A DNA stretch of 64,000 bases. Origin: Polyangia bacterium (lineage in GTDB: Bacteria > Myxococcota_A > Polyangia > Nannocystales > Nannocystaceae). The notes under the pieces were generated by a model, which was not told the DNA's origin, did no database searches, and saw only the letters and a list, made by a program, of their open reading frames with translations. The position numbers were made by a program, and so were the translations under genes. This document shows positions 9,961 to 19,187 of this stretch, piece by piece (positions within the stretch are counted from its first letter, which is position 1; the number at the start of each line of letters is the position of its first letter). The stretch lies in assembly GCA_030424595.1 (NCBI GenBank), contig JAUHWG010000042.1, positions 1 through 64,000 on the forward strand. Reading direction: 5' to 3'.

Positions 9961-10203
9961 TATCGGCGTCGAAGAACGCGATCTACGAGGTGGATCTTTC
10001 CCGGCTTCTTCCCGGCTTCTTCCCGGCTTCTTCTCGGCCTCACCCATATCTGCGGCCGGAGCCGGCGCGGGTACTCACAACTTGTGCGAAAGACCTCACC
10101 AGTGAGGCTCCGGAAGAAGCTCAAGGACATCAAGGATGTGCTGAGACGAACTCCGGGTTGGTCGAATCCATCAATGGGTATGTACCGCCAGGACCCAAGG
10201 CAG
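9961..10203. other. Non-coding stretch with 11-bp repeats
   Basis: No convincing gene is seen. At about 10000-10037 there are three to four copies of CCCGGCTTCTT. GTGCGAAAG at about 10084 resembles the GUGYG 5' end of a group II intron, but at only ~205 nt from the 3' end it could not contain a complete intron. Confidence 0.5.
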
Positions 10204-10289
10204 GAGCCCGGTGCGGTAGTTCCGCACGCCGGGATCTGTGCGGGGGGGCGGCCCGACCCCAAAGTGCTAAGGGCTGTCCCTACCGCGAT
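10204..10289 (+). ncRNA. Group II intron domain V-VI remnant
   Basis: 10204-10236 folds as a domain V hairpin: GAGCCCGGTGCGG pairs with CCGCACGCCGGGATC. It keeps the AGC catalytic triad at 10205-10207 and the two-nucleotide CG bulge at 10227-10228. 10240-10286 folds as domain VI (GCGG with CCGC, GGCCC with GGGCT). A bulged A at 10282 sits seven bases before a GAT end at 10289, as expected for a branch-point A and an AY 3' end. No reverse-transcriptase/maturase gene and no domains I-IV are present nearby, so this is a decayed or internally deleted intron. Confidence 0.7.
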
Positions 10290-10331
10290 AGCCGCGACTA
10301 CAACAGAGTGCGCTATCTCTACTGAGCGGGG

Positions 10332-13199
10332 CTATCGGCGGTGCTCCTGAATCCAGGCGTCCGCTTCGCGACGCTCCTTGGCGACCGCGGGCCCGACCCC
10401 CTCAAGCTCACGCAAGGCCTGCTCTGCCTCTCTGATCGCCTCCTCGGGCGCCTCCTCCCAGACGGCCTGAGCATGGGTAAGACGGGCGAACCCCAGATCC
10501 CCGGGATCCGCGTCCCCCTGCTCGAACAGGGCCAAAGCTCGCGCGCTCTGCGAGCGAGCCTCGCTCATGTCGCCGGTCTCGAGCGCGACCCGAGCGAGGC
10601 CGACGAGCGGCAAGCCGAGCGAGAAATGCTGGTCGCCGAGGGCCGCGCTCCGGATCGCGACCGATCGCTGATACGCGGCCGCGGCCGCGGCCGTATCGCC
10701 CAGGGAGAGCTCGAGATCGCCGACGAACGTATTGACGCCGCCGAGGGCGATGTGATCAGGCCCGACCGACGACTCGAGGATCTCGCGCGCGAGGGTCAGC
10801 TCCTGCCGCGCTCGCTCATGATCGCCGGTGCGAATGAGCATTCCCCCGACATTCTGGCGGACGATGCCGACGTTCGGATGGTCCGCCCCAGAGTGGGCGA
10901 TGAGCAGGTCCAGGGTCCGGCCCAGCGCGGCGAGGGCCTGATCGTAGCGAGCGCCGCGCTCGTGGATCAGCGCCAGCGTGTTGAGGGCGTTGATCAATTG
11001 CGGGTGGGTCGGGCCGAGCTCCTCGTCGATGATCGCCAGTGCTCGCTCGAGCGGCCGCTGGGCCTCACCGTAGGCGCCGCTTCGGACGTAGGCGCTGGCG
11101 AGCGCGATCAACGGATCGATGAGCGCGATCTCCTCGCCCTGGCCCTCCAAGAGATCAATGCTTCGGACGAGGTGCGCTTGAGCCGTGTGATTCTGACCTG
11201 CGGTGATCTCGGTCATGGCGACGACCTGGAGGAGAGCTGCGAGCGCCTCTGGCTGATCTCCCCCGCGGGCGACGCGGGCCATCGCGTGATCGATCCAGAT
11301 CTGGGCCTCGTCACGATGACCTAGACGATAGCCGACCGCCTCGACAAGACCGCGGAGCACTGGGTCGATAAGCTCGTCGTGGTGGCTCTCGATCGCCGCC
11401 CAGAGGGCCTCTTGGCCGGTCTTTCGCGACTCTTCGTCGGCCCCGGCCCGGAGCTGCGCAATCCCAAGGCCGGCGAGGAGCTCGGCCCGCAGGGGAGGGA
11501 AGTCGACCGCGTCCACCCTGGCCCGTAGGCCCGTCAGCAACGCCATCGCTTGCGCGCTCTGGTGGAGACGGAGCATCGATCGCGCCGCGCCCAGCTCCTG
11601 GCGCAGGTCGGCGACCTCGACCGCGACCGCTGGCGAGGGCTCCGCGACCTCGCGCAGCAGTTGCTCGACGTTGCCGCACTCGGCGACCTCGGGCAAGGCG
11701 GCGACCGCCCGCACCGCGTGCTCCACAGTGGTCGCGTCGGCTTCGGCGAAGCCCTGGGTCAGGAGGCGTAGATCCCGGAGATGACGATCGAGGCAGACCA
11801 TCCGCAGGTCCATCACGGCGGCACTGACCTCGCCGCGGATCAGCGTCGCCGCGCAGGTCTCGGTGTAGGCGTCGAGCCAGAGGTCGGCGTATGTGTCGAT
11901 CCGAGCGGCCGCCCGCGACCAGGTGTCGGCCGCGTAGGGCCGCTCAGTCCCGGCAAACGCGGCCTCGCCCGCGGCCCGCTGGGCGTCCCCCCAGGCCTCG
12001 GCGATCCGCCCGGGCCCCCCCACGCACAGCTCCGGGGCCGAGCCGCGAAGACCGACACCGACGCCTACCCCGACGACGGCGATGATCGCTGAGGCGACCG
12101 CCCACCGCCTTCGCCCCTTGGAGCGACCCGCCTCGATCGCCGAGAGCAGCTCTTCCATCCCGGGAAAACGCTCCGCTCGATCCGGGTGCATCGCCCGGAC
12201 GACCAGCCGATGCAGCCACGCAGGGACCTGCGAGCCGGGCGGGGGCGGCGGCCGGCGGGGCTGCTTCGACTCGTGCGCGAGCGCCTCGATCGTCTCGCCG
12301 CCGAAGGGACGCCGCTGATAGAGAGCCTCATAGAGGGCGACCGCGAAGGAGAACTGATCCGTTCGAGCGTCGACGACGAGGCCGTCGTGCTGCTCGGGGC
12401 TCATGTAGGCCGGCGTCCCGAGCATCGACCCTGCCCCCGTGATCTCGATCTGCAACGCAGAGCTTTCGATCCTGCCGCGGGTCCCCACGGCGCGCGCAGG
12501 GCTCTCGCTTGAGAGCTCCTCGGGAGTCCCGTCGCCGAGCCGCGCGAGGCCAAAATCAGCGACCTGAGCGCGAATTTTTCCGGTCCTCGGGTCGCGGGAG
12601 AGGAGAACATTGGCCGGCTTAAAATCACGGTGGATGAGGCCCACACGATGGGCCGCGGCGAGCCCCTCCCCGGCCTGGACGAAGACCCCGAGCACCTCCT
12701 CCCAGCGATGGCTCCCGGCGTCGATCCACGCCTTCAGATCCTCGCCTTCGACGAGGTCCATAGCGACGAAGACCCCATCGTCGATATCGCCGACGTCAAA
12801 GACCTGGACCACCGAAGGATGGGAGAGCTTCGCCATCGCCTGGGCCTCGCGGACGAGGCGAGTCTTCGCGTCCCCGGTCGACGGGCCTCGGAGGAGCTTG
12901 ATCGCCACACGGCGGTCCAGGTCCGGGTCGTAGGCGCGGTAGACCACCCCCATACCGCCGACGCCGAGGCTTGAGAGAACGAGATAGCGGCCGATCTGCA
13001 GCCGTTGGACGGTTTCAGGGCTCGCCTGGGCCGGCCCCTGTCTCGCCTGGGTCTCCAGCGGATCCTGGATCGAGGCGCGGGTCTCCTGGAGCCCCTGGAG
13101 CCCCTGGAGCCCCTGGAGCCCCCGGAGCCCCTGGAGCCCAGGACGCTGCCCGTCTGACTCGCCGGACGAGGCCAACGTCCTGTCAGGATCGATCACCAC
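10332..13199 (-). CDS. Ser/Thr protein kinase with TM helix and TPR domain
   Basis: This is a eukaryotic-type (Hanks) kinase with a Gly-rich loop (GVGGMGVVYRAY), VAIK lysine, HRDFKPANV catalytic loop near residue 190, DFGLAR and an activation segment with TPAYMSPEQ. A transmembrane helix lies near residues 363-380. The C-terminal half is a long TPR array, so a cytosolic kinase is joined to a second domain across the membrane. The tandem GTG codons at 13199/13196 follow AGGAG and give the myxobacterial-style start VVIDPDRTL. ATG codons at 13271 and 13334 are alternatives. An LQG repeat near residue 30 is encoded by a 9-bp minisatellite. No partner is adjacent. Confidence 0.9.
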   Translation of the reverse strand: MVIDPDRTLASSGESDGQRPGLQGLRGLQGLQGLQGLQETRASIQDPLETQARQGPAQASPETVQRLQIGRYLVLSSLGVGGMGVVYRAYDPDLDRRVAIKLLRGPSTGDAKTRLVREAQAMAKLSHPSVVQVFDVGDIDDGVFVAMDLVEGEDLKAWIDAGSHRWEEVLGVFVQAGEGLAAAHRVGLIHRDFKPANVLLSRDPRTGKIRAQVADFGLARLGDGTPEELSSESPARAVGTRGRIESSALQIEITGAGSMLGTPAYMSPEQHDGLVVDARTDQFSFAVALYEALYQRRPFGGETIEALAHESKQPRRPPPPPGSQVPAWLHRLVVRAMHPDRAERFPGMEELLSAIEAGRSKGRRRWAVASAIIAVVGVGVGVGLRGSAPELCVGGPGRIAEAWGDAQRAAGEAAFAGTERPYAADTWSRAAARIDTYADLWLDAYTETCAATLIRGEVSAAVMDLRMVCLDRHLRDLRLLTQGFAEADATTVEHAVRAVAALPEVAECGNVEQLLREVAEPSPAVAVEVADLRQELGAARSMLRLHQSAQAMALLTGLRARVDAVDFPPLRAELLAGLGIAQLRAGADEESRKTGQEALWAAIESHHDELIDPVLRGLVEAVGYRLGHRDEAQIWIDHAMARVARGGDQPEALAALLQVVAMTEITAGQNHTAQAHLVRSIDLLEGQGEEIALIDPLIALASAYVRSGAYGEAQRPLERALAIIDEELGPTHPQLINALNTLALIHERGARYDQALAALGRTLDLLIAHSGADHPNVGIVRQNVGGMLIRTGDHERARQELTLAREILESSVGPDHIALGGVNTFVGDLELSLGDTAAAAAAYQRSVAIRSAALGDQHFSLGLPLVGLARVALETGDMSEARSQSARALALFEQGDADPGDLGFARLTHAQAVWEEAPEEAIREAEQALRELEGVGPAVAKERREADAWIQEHRR
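13085..13140. repeat. 9-bp minisatellite (ctggagccc) in the kinase gene
   Basis: About six copies of a 9-bp unit encode the Leu-Gln-Gly repeats (complementary strand) in the N-terminal segment of the kinase. Confidence 0.85.
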
Positions 13200-13567
13200 G
13201 CTCCTACCATGATCCCGACTCCAGCCTCCATGCTCTGCCGCCCCCCGCCTCTGCGAAGACCCAGACATCATCAGCCCGGCGCTCCAGCCTATCGTCTCGC
13301 GACCCCTCGTGCACCTGCGAGCGCCGAGACACACGGGCGCGAATCTGCGTCGGCCACCATGCTCGCAGTCTCTCCATGCGCGCGATTGATCACCTCGGAG
13401 TGGTTGAGAACGAGCCGGCGACCAACGTCGGTGGCGGGGTGCGCTGGCTGCTAGCGGGGCCCTCGGCGAGGTGGCTGCGCTCGCGGGAGACCGAGTCGCT
13501 GTGGCTCATCACCGACCCGATCTACGCCGCTCCCTGGGCCTGTGGGTCCGCGGGGCCGCGTCGGCCG
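13200..13567. other. Gene-poor spacer with one weak ORF
   Basis: This 368-bp spacer lies upstream of the kinase and downstream of the potassium channel. An ATG at 13377 opens a 76-residue plus-strand frame (MRAIDHLGVVENEPATN...) that runs convergently into the channel gene to 13606. Its composition is protein-like, but it has no recognised motif and no Shine-Dalgarno, so I do not call it a gene. Confidence 0.4.
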
Positions 13568-14458
13568 CTAGGCGCCGGGGCTTGGGGGCTGAGTGACGCC
13601 CCGTGAGGGATCCAGGTCGGCGCCGCAGCGGAAGCAGTAGACCGCGACGGGATCGTGGCCCTCGGTCGCGCAGTGGGGGCAATGGCGGGTCGAGACGACG
13701 GTGTCGGGCTTCGCCAGGACCAGCTCAGCGCTGACGATGCCGGTGGGGACGGCGATGATCGCATAGCCGGAGACCATCAAGAGCGCGGCGAGGAGCTGAC
13801 CGAGCGGGGTCTTGGGGGCGATGTCGCCGTAGCCGACGGTCGTCATCGTCACGATCGCCCAGTACATCGCCCGCGGGATGCTGGTGAAGCCGGAGTCGGC
13901 CTGACTCTCGATCAGGTACATCAGCGTCCCGGAGATCACGACCATGATCATGACCACCGTGACGAAGACCGTGATCTTCGAGCGGCTGGCCTTGAGCGCG
14001 TTGATCAAGGTCTGGGCCTCGATCATGAAGTTCGCGAGCTTGAGCACCCGGAACATCCGCACCAGGCGGAGGGTCCGGATCACCAGCAGCGAGCCGGCGC
14101 CGGTGTAGAAGATGCCGATGTAGGTCGGCAGGATCGACAGGAGGTCGACGATGCCGAAGAAGGAGAGGGCGTACTTCCACGGCCTGCGGATCGAGATCAG
14201 CCGGAGGACGTACTCGACGGTGAAGAAGAGCGTCAGGATCCACTCGAGGATCCGGAGGTAGAAGCCGATCTTCGCCTCGATGGCGCCGACGCTCTCGACC
14301 GCGACGATGACGACGCTGAGGAGGATGACGATCGCGAGGATCAGGTCGAACCCCTTCGCCACCGGCGTCTCCGACTCGAAGATCGTCCGGTAGATCCTCA
14401 GGCGCCACTCGGGGAGCGGCTCCACGGGTATCTCTTGGCGCGGCATCGACGGGGCCAT
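13568..14458 (-). CDS. Kv-type potassium channel with C-terminal zinc ribbon
   Basis: This 296-residue voltage-gated channel has six transmembrane helices. S4 carries regularly spaced arginines (RTLRLVRMFRVLK, about residues 127-140). The pore loop holds the selectivity filter TMTTVGYGD near 203-211, followed by S6. After S6 a short cytosolic tail has paired Cys motifs (HCPHC and CFRCGADL), a probable zinc ribbon that replaces the RCK/cNMP domain found in many bacterial channels. The start at 14458 is used; an internal Met four codons later is also possible. The gene is divergent from the caspase-like gene. Confidence 0.93.
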   Translation of the reverse strand: MAPSMPRQEIPVEPLPEWRLRIYRTIFESETPVAKGFDLILAIVILLSVVIVAVESVGAIEAKIGFYLRILEWILTLFFTVEYVLRLISIRRPWKYALSFFGIVDLLSILPTYIGIFYTGAGSLLVIRTLRLVRMFRVLKLANFMIEAQTLINALKASRSKITVFVTVVMIMVVISGTLMYLIESQADSGFTSIPRAMYWAIVTMTTVGYGDIAPKTPLGQLLAALLMVSGYAIIAVPTGIVSAELVLAKPDTVVSTRHCPHCATEGHDPVAVYCFRCGADLDPSRGVTQPPSPGA

Positions 14459-14590
14459 TGTTGGCCGAACGGGGGTCTTCGTGCAATTCTTCGGCGAGTC
14501 CCCCGGGAGGTCGGCCGCAGACTCGCGCGCTGTGGACGATTCGCGGCTGTGGGTCGGAGCAGGCGGGCGTAGTGCGCGATCGAGGTGAAG

Positions 14591-16267
14591 ATGAGGTCTT
14601 CGTGGGTTGTGCGCGCTGCTATCCTCGACGCTCGCGTGGGAGGATCGCTCACTGATTGCGCCGCTGCGTGGGTCGCGGGATCCCTGCTCCTGGGCTGCGC
14701 CTGCGGGGCTGCGCCTGGCCGCGCTGAGGCCCAGGCTGCCCCGGTCGCGTCGACGCCCGCGGTGATGAGCGAGGGCGGTCCGGAGCCCGCCGCGGGACCG
14801 CCTGCGACGGCGGAGGTCGAGGCGCGGGTCGATCCGAAGATCGATCCGACGATCGATCCGAAGATCGATCCGAAGTTCGACCCGAAGATCGACCCGTCGC
14901 TGCGCTGGATCATCGCCGGCGGCGGAGCGCTCCCCGAGTCGAACCAGGTCTCGATCGAGCAGGACCTCGGGCTCGCCCTGGGGCTCGTGGAGGGGAGCCC
15001 TGGGGTGCTCCTCTTCGCAGGCGGGCCTGGGACCCGCACGGTCCAGGTCCAGCGCGACGCGGAGGAGCTGGAGGCGGCGGATCCTGTGGTGATGGCCCTG
15101 GCGGACCTCTTCTCGCCGCGGGGGGGCCGTGGCGCGCGCTATCGGCCGACGACGCTGCCGGTCGCGGCAGAGGCGAGCGCGAGCTCCGTGCTAGGAGCCC
15201 TCAAGAAGGCCCTCGCGGCGCCTGGAGCGGGTCCGCTCTTCCTCTACATCGCGGGACACGGTGACGCCGGCGCGGCACCGCGTGACAACACCATCGCCCT
15301 GTGGGGACAGTCGCGGCTCAGCGTGGCGGACCTCGCCGAGGTCGTCGACGCGGGCGCCCGTCCCCTCGCGCTGGTGCTCACCACCTGCTTTTCGGGGGGC
15401 TTTGCCGAGCTCGCGTTCGCCGGCGCGGAGCCGGGGAGGGGGGCGGCGACGGCCCCTCGCTGCGGCCTCTTCGCCAGCACCTGGGACCTCGAGGCCTCCG
15501 GCTGTGATCCCAACCCCGACCGGCGGGCGCAGGAGGGCTACGGCCTGCACTTTTTGGCGGCCCTGCGCGGCCATGATCGGGACGGCGAGCGCCTTCCTGT
15601 GGCGGAGCTCGACCTCGACGACGACGGCAGGATCTCGCTCCTGGAGGCGCACACGCGGGCCCGGATCGCCGCCCGCGGGATCGGTGTACCGACGACCACC
15701 AGCGAGCGTTGGCTCCGCGAGGTCGGGCCGGCCGCGGGGAGGAGCGTCGCGGTCACCCTGCCCGAGGAGGAGGCCGTCATCCGGGCCCTCGGGGCGGAGC
15801 TCGGGATCGATCCCGCCGAGCCCGCCTCGGCCGCAGACGCGCTCGCAGAGCTCGAGCGGGCGATCGACGAGCGCAAGGGAGCCCTGCTCGAGGCTCAGGT
15901 CGCGGAGGATCGGGCCTACGGCGACGCGGCTGCGGCGATCCTCGGGCGTTGGCCGGTGCTCGACGATCCCTGGCATCCGGACTTCGCGACGATGCTCGAG
16001 GACGATCGAGCGGCGATCGCCTCGCACCTCGAGGTCGACGCCACCTATCGCGCCTACCTCGACGCCCGCGGCGAGGCCGACCGGCTCCAGATCGAGATCG
16101 GCGATCTTCGCGGGGAGGCGGCCCGCTACGAGCGGCTCGCCCGAGCGATCGAGACGCGCGCCCTCGCGGGCCGTCTGGCGGCGCGGGGTGGCGCCGAGTG
16201 GCGTCACTACGCGGAGCTCTTGGCCTGCGAGCGGAGCCTGCCGCCGGTCGGCTCGGGCGGGCCCTAG
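14591..16267 (+). CDS. Caspase-like (clan CD) lipoprotein
   Basis: The ATG at 14591 follows GAGG with 5-nt spacing; a GTG two codons upstream is also open. The signal segment ends in LLLGCACG, so the protein is probably a lipoprotein. Residues ~78-95 are a DPKIDPTIDP-type repeat. The catalytic domain shows the clan CD pattern: hydrophobic strand plus His (FLYIAGHGD, H223), then hydrophobic strand plus Cys (LALVLTTCFSGG, C266). After it, DLDDDGRISLLE resembles an EF-hand Ca loop. The last ~160 residues are helical. It may be a secreted, possibly Ca-dependent, caspase/legumain-type peptidase; activity is inferred only. Confidence 0.85.
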   Translation: MRSSWVVRAAILDARVGGSLTDCAAAWVAGSLLLGCACGAAPGRAEAQAAPVASTPAVMSEGGPEPAAGPPATAEVEARVDPKIDPTIDPKIDPKFDPKIDPSLRWIIAGGGALPESNQVSIEQDLGLALGLVEGSPGVLLFAGGPGTRTVQVQRDAEELEAADPVVMALADLFSPRGGRGARYRPTTLPVAAEASASSVLGALKKALAAPGAGPLFLYIAGHGDAGAAPRDNTIALWGQSRLSVADLAEVVDAGARPLALVLTTCFSGGFAELAFAGAEPGRGAATAPRCGLFASTWDLEASGCDPNPDRRAQEGYGLHFLAALRGHDRDGERLPVAELDLDDDGRISLLEAHTRARIAARGIGVPTTTSERWLREVGPAAGRSVAVTLPEEEAVIRALGAELGIDPAEPASAADALAELERAIDERKGALLEAQVAEDRAYGDAAAAILGRWPVLDDPWHPDFATMLEDDRAAIASHLEVDATYRAYLDARGEADRLQIEIGDLRGEAARYERLARAIETRALAGRLAARGGAEWRHYAELLACERSLPPVGSGGP

Positions 16268-16270
16268 CCG

Positions 16271-16424
16271 AGGAGGCTGTGGCAAGAGCCCCGCGCGCTC
16301 TCCAGCCCTCATCGTCCCTCTCGACTCGGCCAAAACTTGCACTACGGCCCGGTACGGCGGTGTTTTGTCCAAGCCGCGGGGACCGACGATTGCGGCGCGA
16401 GAGCACGCGGGACTTGGGTCCCTT
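16271..16424 (+). repeat. Palindromic repeat family 1, copy B
   Basis: This near full-length copy lies between two convergent genes. The left arm GGCAAGAGCCCCGCGCGCTC is answered by a right arm around GCGAGAGCACGCGGGACTT. The centre has the GTACGGCCCGGTAC-type core. Confidence 0.8.
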
Positions 16425-16449
16425 GTATGATCCTCAAGGAGCTACCGCG

Positions 16450-17166
16450 TTAGTAGGCGGGGTCGATCGCTGCGAGCTCGGCGAGGGCGCTCTCCCAGAC
16501 GATGTCGCTCGCGGGGACGCCGGCCCAGGAGGTGACGGCGCTGCCTCCTCGGCTGATCTCGCCGATCTTGCCGATGGCGGCGATGTGGGCGTCGGAGGTG
16601 ACAAACTCCATCATCGCTGCCTCATCCGTCCAGACGGTGAAGGTCCGGGCCGAGTTGCAGGCTTGGGAGTTGGTGATCTGGGCGGCGACCATGCCGGGGT
16701 TGCTGAAGAGGGCCTGGTTGACGTCAAAGATGACGCTCGTGAAGGCGCTTTGGGCCCCTTCGCTGGTCTGCATCGCGAGGTAGGTCGTGCTCACGTGATA
16801 GGTGGTGACGCCGTCGTCGAGGAGCTCACCGGTCTCCTGATCGACGCCGGGTCCGTACCAGCGGACGGGCCCCGGCATGCCCATGGTGTCGATGACGACG
16901 AGGTCCTCCTCGAAGACGCTGCGCTCGCACCCGGGGAAGAGGTCGCCGCCCTCACTGGTAGAGCCGGTGGTCGAGTCGCTGGTACCGTCGCTGTCGCCAG
17001 TCGCGTCGTCGGTGGCGCTCTGTGCTGCGCTGTCCGAGGTCGAGTCGTCGCTCGTGGAGGTGTCGCCCGTCTCGCCGGGGCTCTCCCCCGTACAGGCGCT
17101 GAGGGCAAGGCAGGAGCAGAGCAGGGGGCCCAGGGCGATGGGCATAGGTTTCAGTGTCATCGTCAT
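16450..17166 (-). CDS. Lipoprotein, ABM/DUF3291-like ferredoxin fold possible
   Basis: The N-terminus MTMTLKPMPIALGP leads to lipobox LSAC. An Asp/Ser/Thr-rich linker of about 45 residues follows, then a globular domain. Its end (TFTVWTDEAAMMEFVTSDAH...) resembles the TxW...aM..Fv.s..H pattern of monooxygenase-like ferredoxin-fold (ABM/DUF3291) proteins, though catalysis cannot be inferred. It is convergent with the caspase-like gene, separated by a palindromic repeat, and 49 bp upstream lies another small lipoprotein gene on the same strand. Confidence 0.75.
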   Translation of the reverse strand: MTMTLKPMPIALGPLLCSCLALSACTGESPGETGDTSTSDDSTSDSAAQSATDDATGDSDGTSDSTTGSTSEGGDLFPGCERSVFEEDLVVIDTMGMPGPVRWYGPGVDQETGELLDDGVTTYHVSTTYLAMQTSEGAQSAFTSVIFDVNQALFSNPGMVAAQITNSQACNSARTFTVWTDEAAMMEFVTSDAHIAAIGKIGEISRGGSAVTSWAGVPASDIVWESALAELAAIDPAY

Positions 17167-17215
17167 CAGCTTTCGGTTGGGACGCTTGGGGGTTGAGAAC
17201 GCAGGGTTGGAGGGC

Positions 17216-17737
17216 TCAGGTCGGGGAGCTCAGGCGGCCGAAGTGGAGCTCCTCGAGCTCGCGAGCGAGCCGCTTGGAGTAGAAGTTTGTGCGGGCGCCG
17301 AAGACCTCGAAGGTCAGCGGTGCGCCGAGAGCTGGGGCGATGACGTCCATGACGACGACCCAGCGTGTGTCGCCCGCGACGTCGAGCTCGACGTAGGTGT
17401 AGGGCCCGGCCGGCTCGACATGGAGGACGGACCCGCGCAAGGCTGGGGTCGAGCTGGGGTCGAGCTGGGGCATCGCCGCGGGGCCGACGTCTGGGCCGAC
17501 GTCTGGGCCGACGTCTGGGCCGACGTCTGGGCCGACGTCTGGGCTGACGTCTGGGCTGGCGGCTGCGGCTGGGGGAGGCTCTCCGGCGGCACGCGCTTGC
17601 AGTGTCGTCGCGGCGGTCTCGGCCGCGGCTAGGGCCTGCTCTGCGTGACCGGTCTCGGCCACCGCCGGGGCGATGCCGCAGGCTGCGAGGAGGGCTGCGA
17701 GGGCGCAGGCGCGGAGGGTCGTGCTCGTCGACGTCAC
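17216..17737 (-). CDS. Small lipoprotein with PDVG repeats
   Basis: The GTG at 17737 gives a signal peptide (VTSTSTTLRACALAALLAACG) with lipobox LAAC; the frame opens 17 codons earlier. Residues ~60-85 are tandem PDVG units encoded by a 12-bp minisatellite. The remaining ~80 residues form a small beta-rich domain (YTYVELDVAGDTRWVVVM) that I do not recognise. It lies 49 bp upstream of the other lipoprotein gene on the same strand and could share a transcript with it. Confidence 0.75.
   Translation of the reverse strand: MTSTSTTLRACALAALLAACGIAPAVAETGHAEQALAAAETAATTLQARAAGEPPPAAAASPDVSPDVGPDVGPDVGPDVGPDVGPAAMPQLDPSSTPALRGSVLHVEPAGPYTYVELDVAGDTRWVVVMDVIAPALGAPLTFEVFGARTNFYSKRLARELEELHFGRLSSPT
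17482..17557. repeat. 12-bp minisatellite (gggccgacgtct), in frame
   Basis: Six to seven copies of a 12-bp unit, read on the minus strand, encode the PDVG repeats of the small lipoprotein. Confidence 0.9.
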
Positions 17738-17901
17738 GGCCTGACTGTGACCGGCGAGCGTGGCCGGCGGGAGCCCACAGGATCGCAAGGGGGCCTTGCA
17801 GGTCTGAGGGGGCCGGGAGCGATCGGTTGGAGCCCTGATCGCGGGATCGCGCGGGGCCCTGTCTCGTTGGCGGAGCTCGGCGGTGCACAGCTCAGGTATG
17901 C

Positions 17902-18885
17902 TTGCGCGTGTTCGACTGGAACGATCTGAAGATCTTCCTCGCGGCCTACCGTGAGGGGAGCATCGGTCGCGCCGCCGAGGCGCTGGGGATGAGCGGCTCG
18001 ACGGTCAGTCGCCGACTGAGCGCCCTCGAGGAGGCGGTCGGGCAGACGCTCTTTGTCCGGACGCCCGAGGGGCTGCTGCCGACGGACGCTGGCCAGCAAG
18101 CGCGCTCGGCAGCCGAGGATACAGAGCGCTCGGCGACTCTGGTCGAGACGCTGCTCGGGGCCGAGGACGCGCCGCGAGGGACCGTCCGCCTCTCGGCCTC
18201 GACCGAGCTGCTCCACATGATCATCATCCCGGCCTGGCCGGAGTTTTCACGGCGCTACCCCGAGATCTCGGTGGCGATGGTCGAGAGCACGAACGTCGTC
18301 GATCTCGAGCGCTGGGAGGCCGACCTCGCGGTGCGCACCGTACGACCGAAGGCGAGCGATAGCCTGGTGATCACGACGTTGCGCGAGACCCGGGTCGGGC
18401 TCTTCGCGGCCCGTAGCCTGCTCCGCGAGCGAGGGATCGATGCCGACGATGGGGAGGCGCTCGCGGCCGTCGCCGCGGGGGCGTGGGCAGAGTGGCCGTG
18501 GGTCGATTGGTCTGAAGATCGTGTGCACCTGTCGCTCGCCCGCCTGCGCCAGCACCTCTACCCGGAGGCGCGCGTGGTGCTTCGCGCGACGAGCCTCGAG
18601 AGCATGCGCCTCGCCTGCGCTGCGGGGGTCGGGCTGCTCCTCCTGCCGAGCTTCTACGGCCGGGTGACCCGGGGACTTGTGAGGCTGCCGGCGTCGGGCC
18701 TGCCGGGGCCCCGTCCGCTCTACATGGTCGGCCATCGGGCGACGCGGAGGACCGCCCGTGTGGCCGCGGTCTGGGATCATCTCGTCGATCTTCTACGCGG
18801 TGAGGACGATCGTGATCTCGTCAGAGTGCAGACCTCGCTCGCAGCCGCCTACGGGATCGACTACGGGATCGACTACGACGGCTGA
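17902..18885 (+). CDS. LysR-family transcriptional regulator
   Basis: The N-terminal winged helix-turn-helix is clear: FDWNDLKIFLAAYREGSIGRAAEALGMSGSTVSRRLSALEE spans roughly residues 4-44. A periplasmic-binding-protein-like effector domain follows (residues ~90-300) with typical LysR features (LRLACAAGVGLLLLP). TTG at 17902 and GTG at 17908 are both possible starts; AGG 5 nt before the TTG favours the former. The C-terminus ends in a small GIDYGIDYDG repeat. It is divergent from the lipoprotein gene at 17737 and may regulate it, but no LysR box is obvious. Confidence 0.92.
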   Translation: MRVFDWNDLKIFLAAYREGSIGRAAEALGMSGSTVSRRLSALEEAVGQTLFVRTPEGLLPTDAGQQARSAAEDTERSATLVETLLGAEDAPRGTVRLSASTELLHMIIIPAWPEFSRRYPEISVAMVESTNVVDLERWEADLAVRTVRPKASDSLVITTLRETRVGLFAARSLLRERGIDADDGEALAAVAAGAWAEWPWVDWSEDRVHLSLARLRQHLYPEARVVLRATSLESMRLACAAGVGLLLLPSFYGRVTRGLVRLPASGLPGPRPLYMVGHRATRRTARVAAVWDHLVDLLRGEDDRDLVRVQTSLAAAYGIDYGIDYDG

Positions 18886-19085
18886 GGCGGAGGCGGGAGT
18901 GCTCTTTCGCCACAGGCTCCGAGGGAGCTCGCCAGAGCGACGTGCGCGACGGGCCGGGCTCTGGGCGGAGCCGCGCGAGAGCCCATCGGCTCGCGCCCCG
19001 GTCGTATCGCTTGCCGTCGACCAACAGCGGCGGGGCTTGGGGGCGATCAGGCCTGCTTCGGCGGGATCCCGGGTCGTAGCGACGG

Positions 19086-19146
19086 TCTCCTCGTCTGTCT
19101 CCTCGTCTGTCTCCTCGTCTGTCTCCTCGTCTGTCTCCTCGTCTGT
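19086..19146. repeat. 12-bp minisatellite (tcctcgtctgtc) in intergenic DNA
   Basis: Five near-perfect copies fill part of the ~300-bp spacer 18886-19187 ahead of the beta-propeller lipoprotein. Nothing else is recognised in the spacer. Confidence 0.9.
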
Positions 19147-19187
19147 GCTCCCGCGCGCTCGCAGGCGGGCTACTATGGACGGCGTCG

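Noticed and set aside
10084..10350. An 88-codon plus-strand ORF
   Set aside because: It crosses the structured intron domain V-VI; the conservation there is RNA structure, and the protein has no features.
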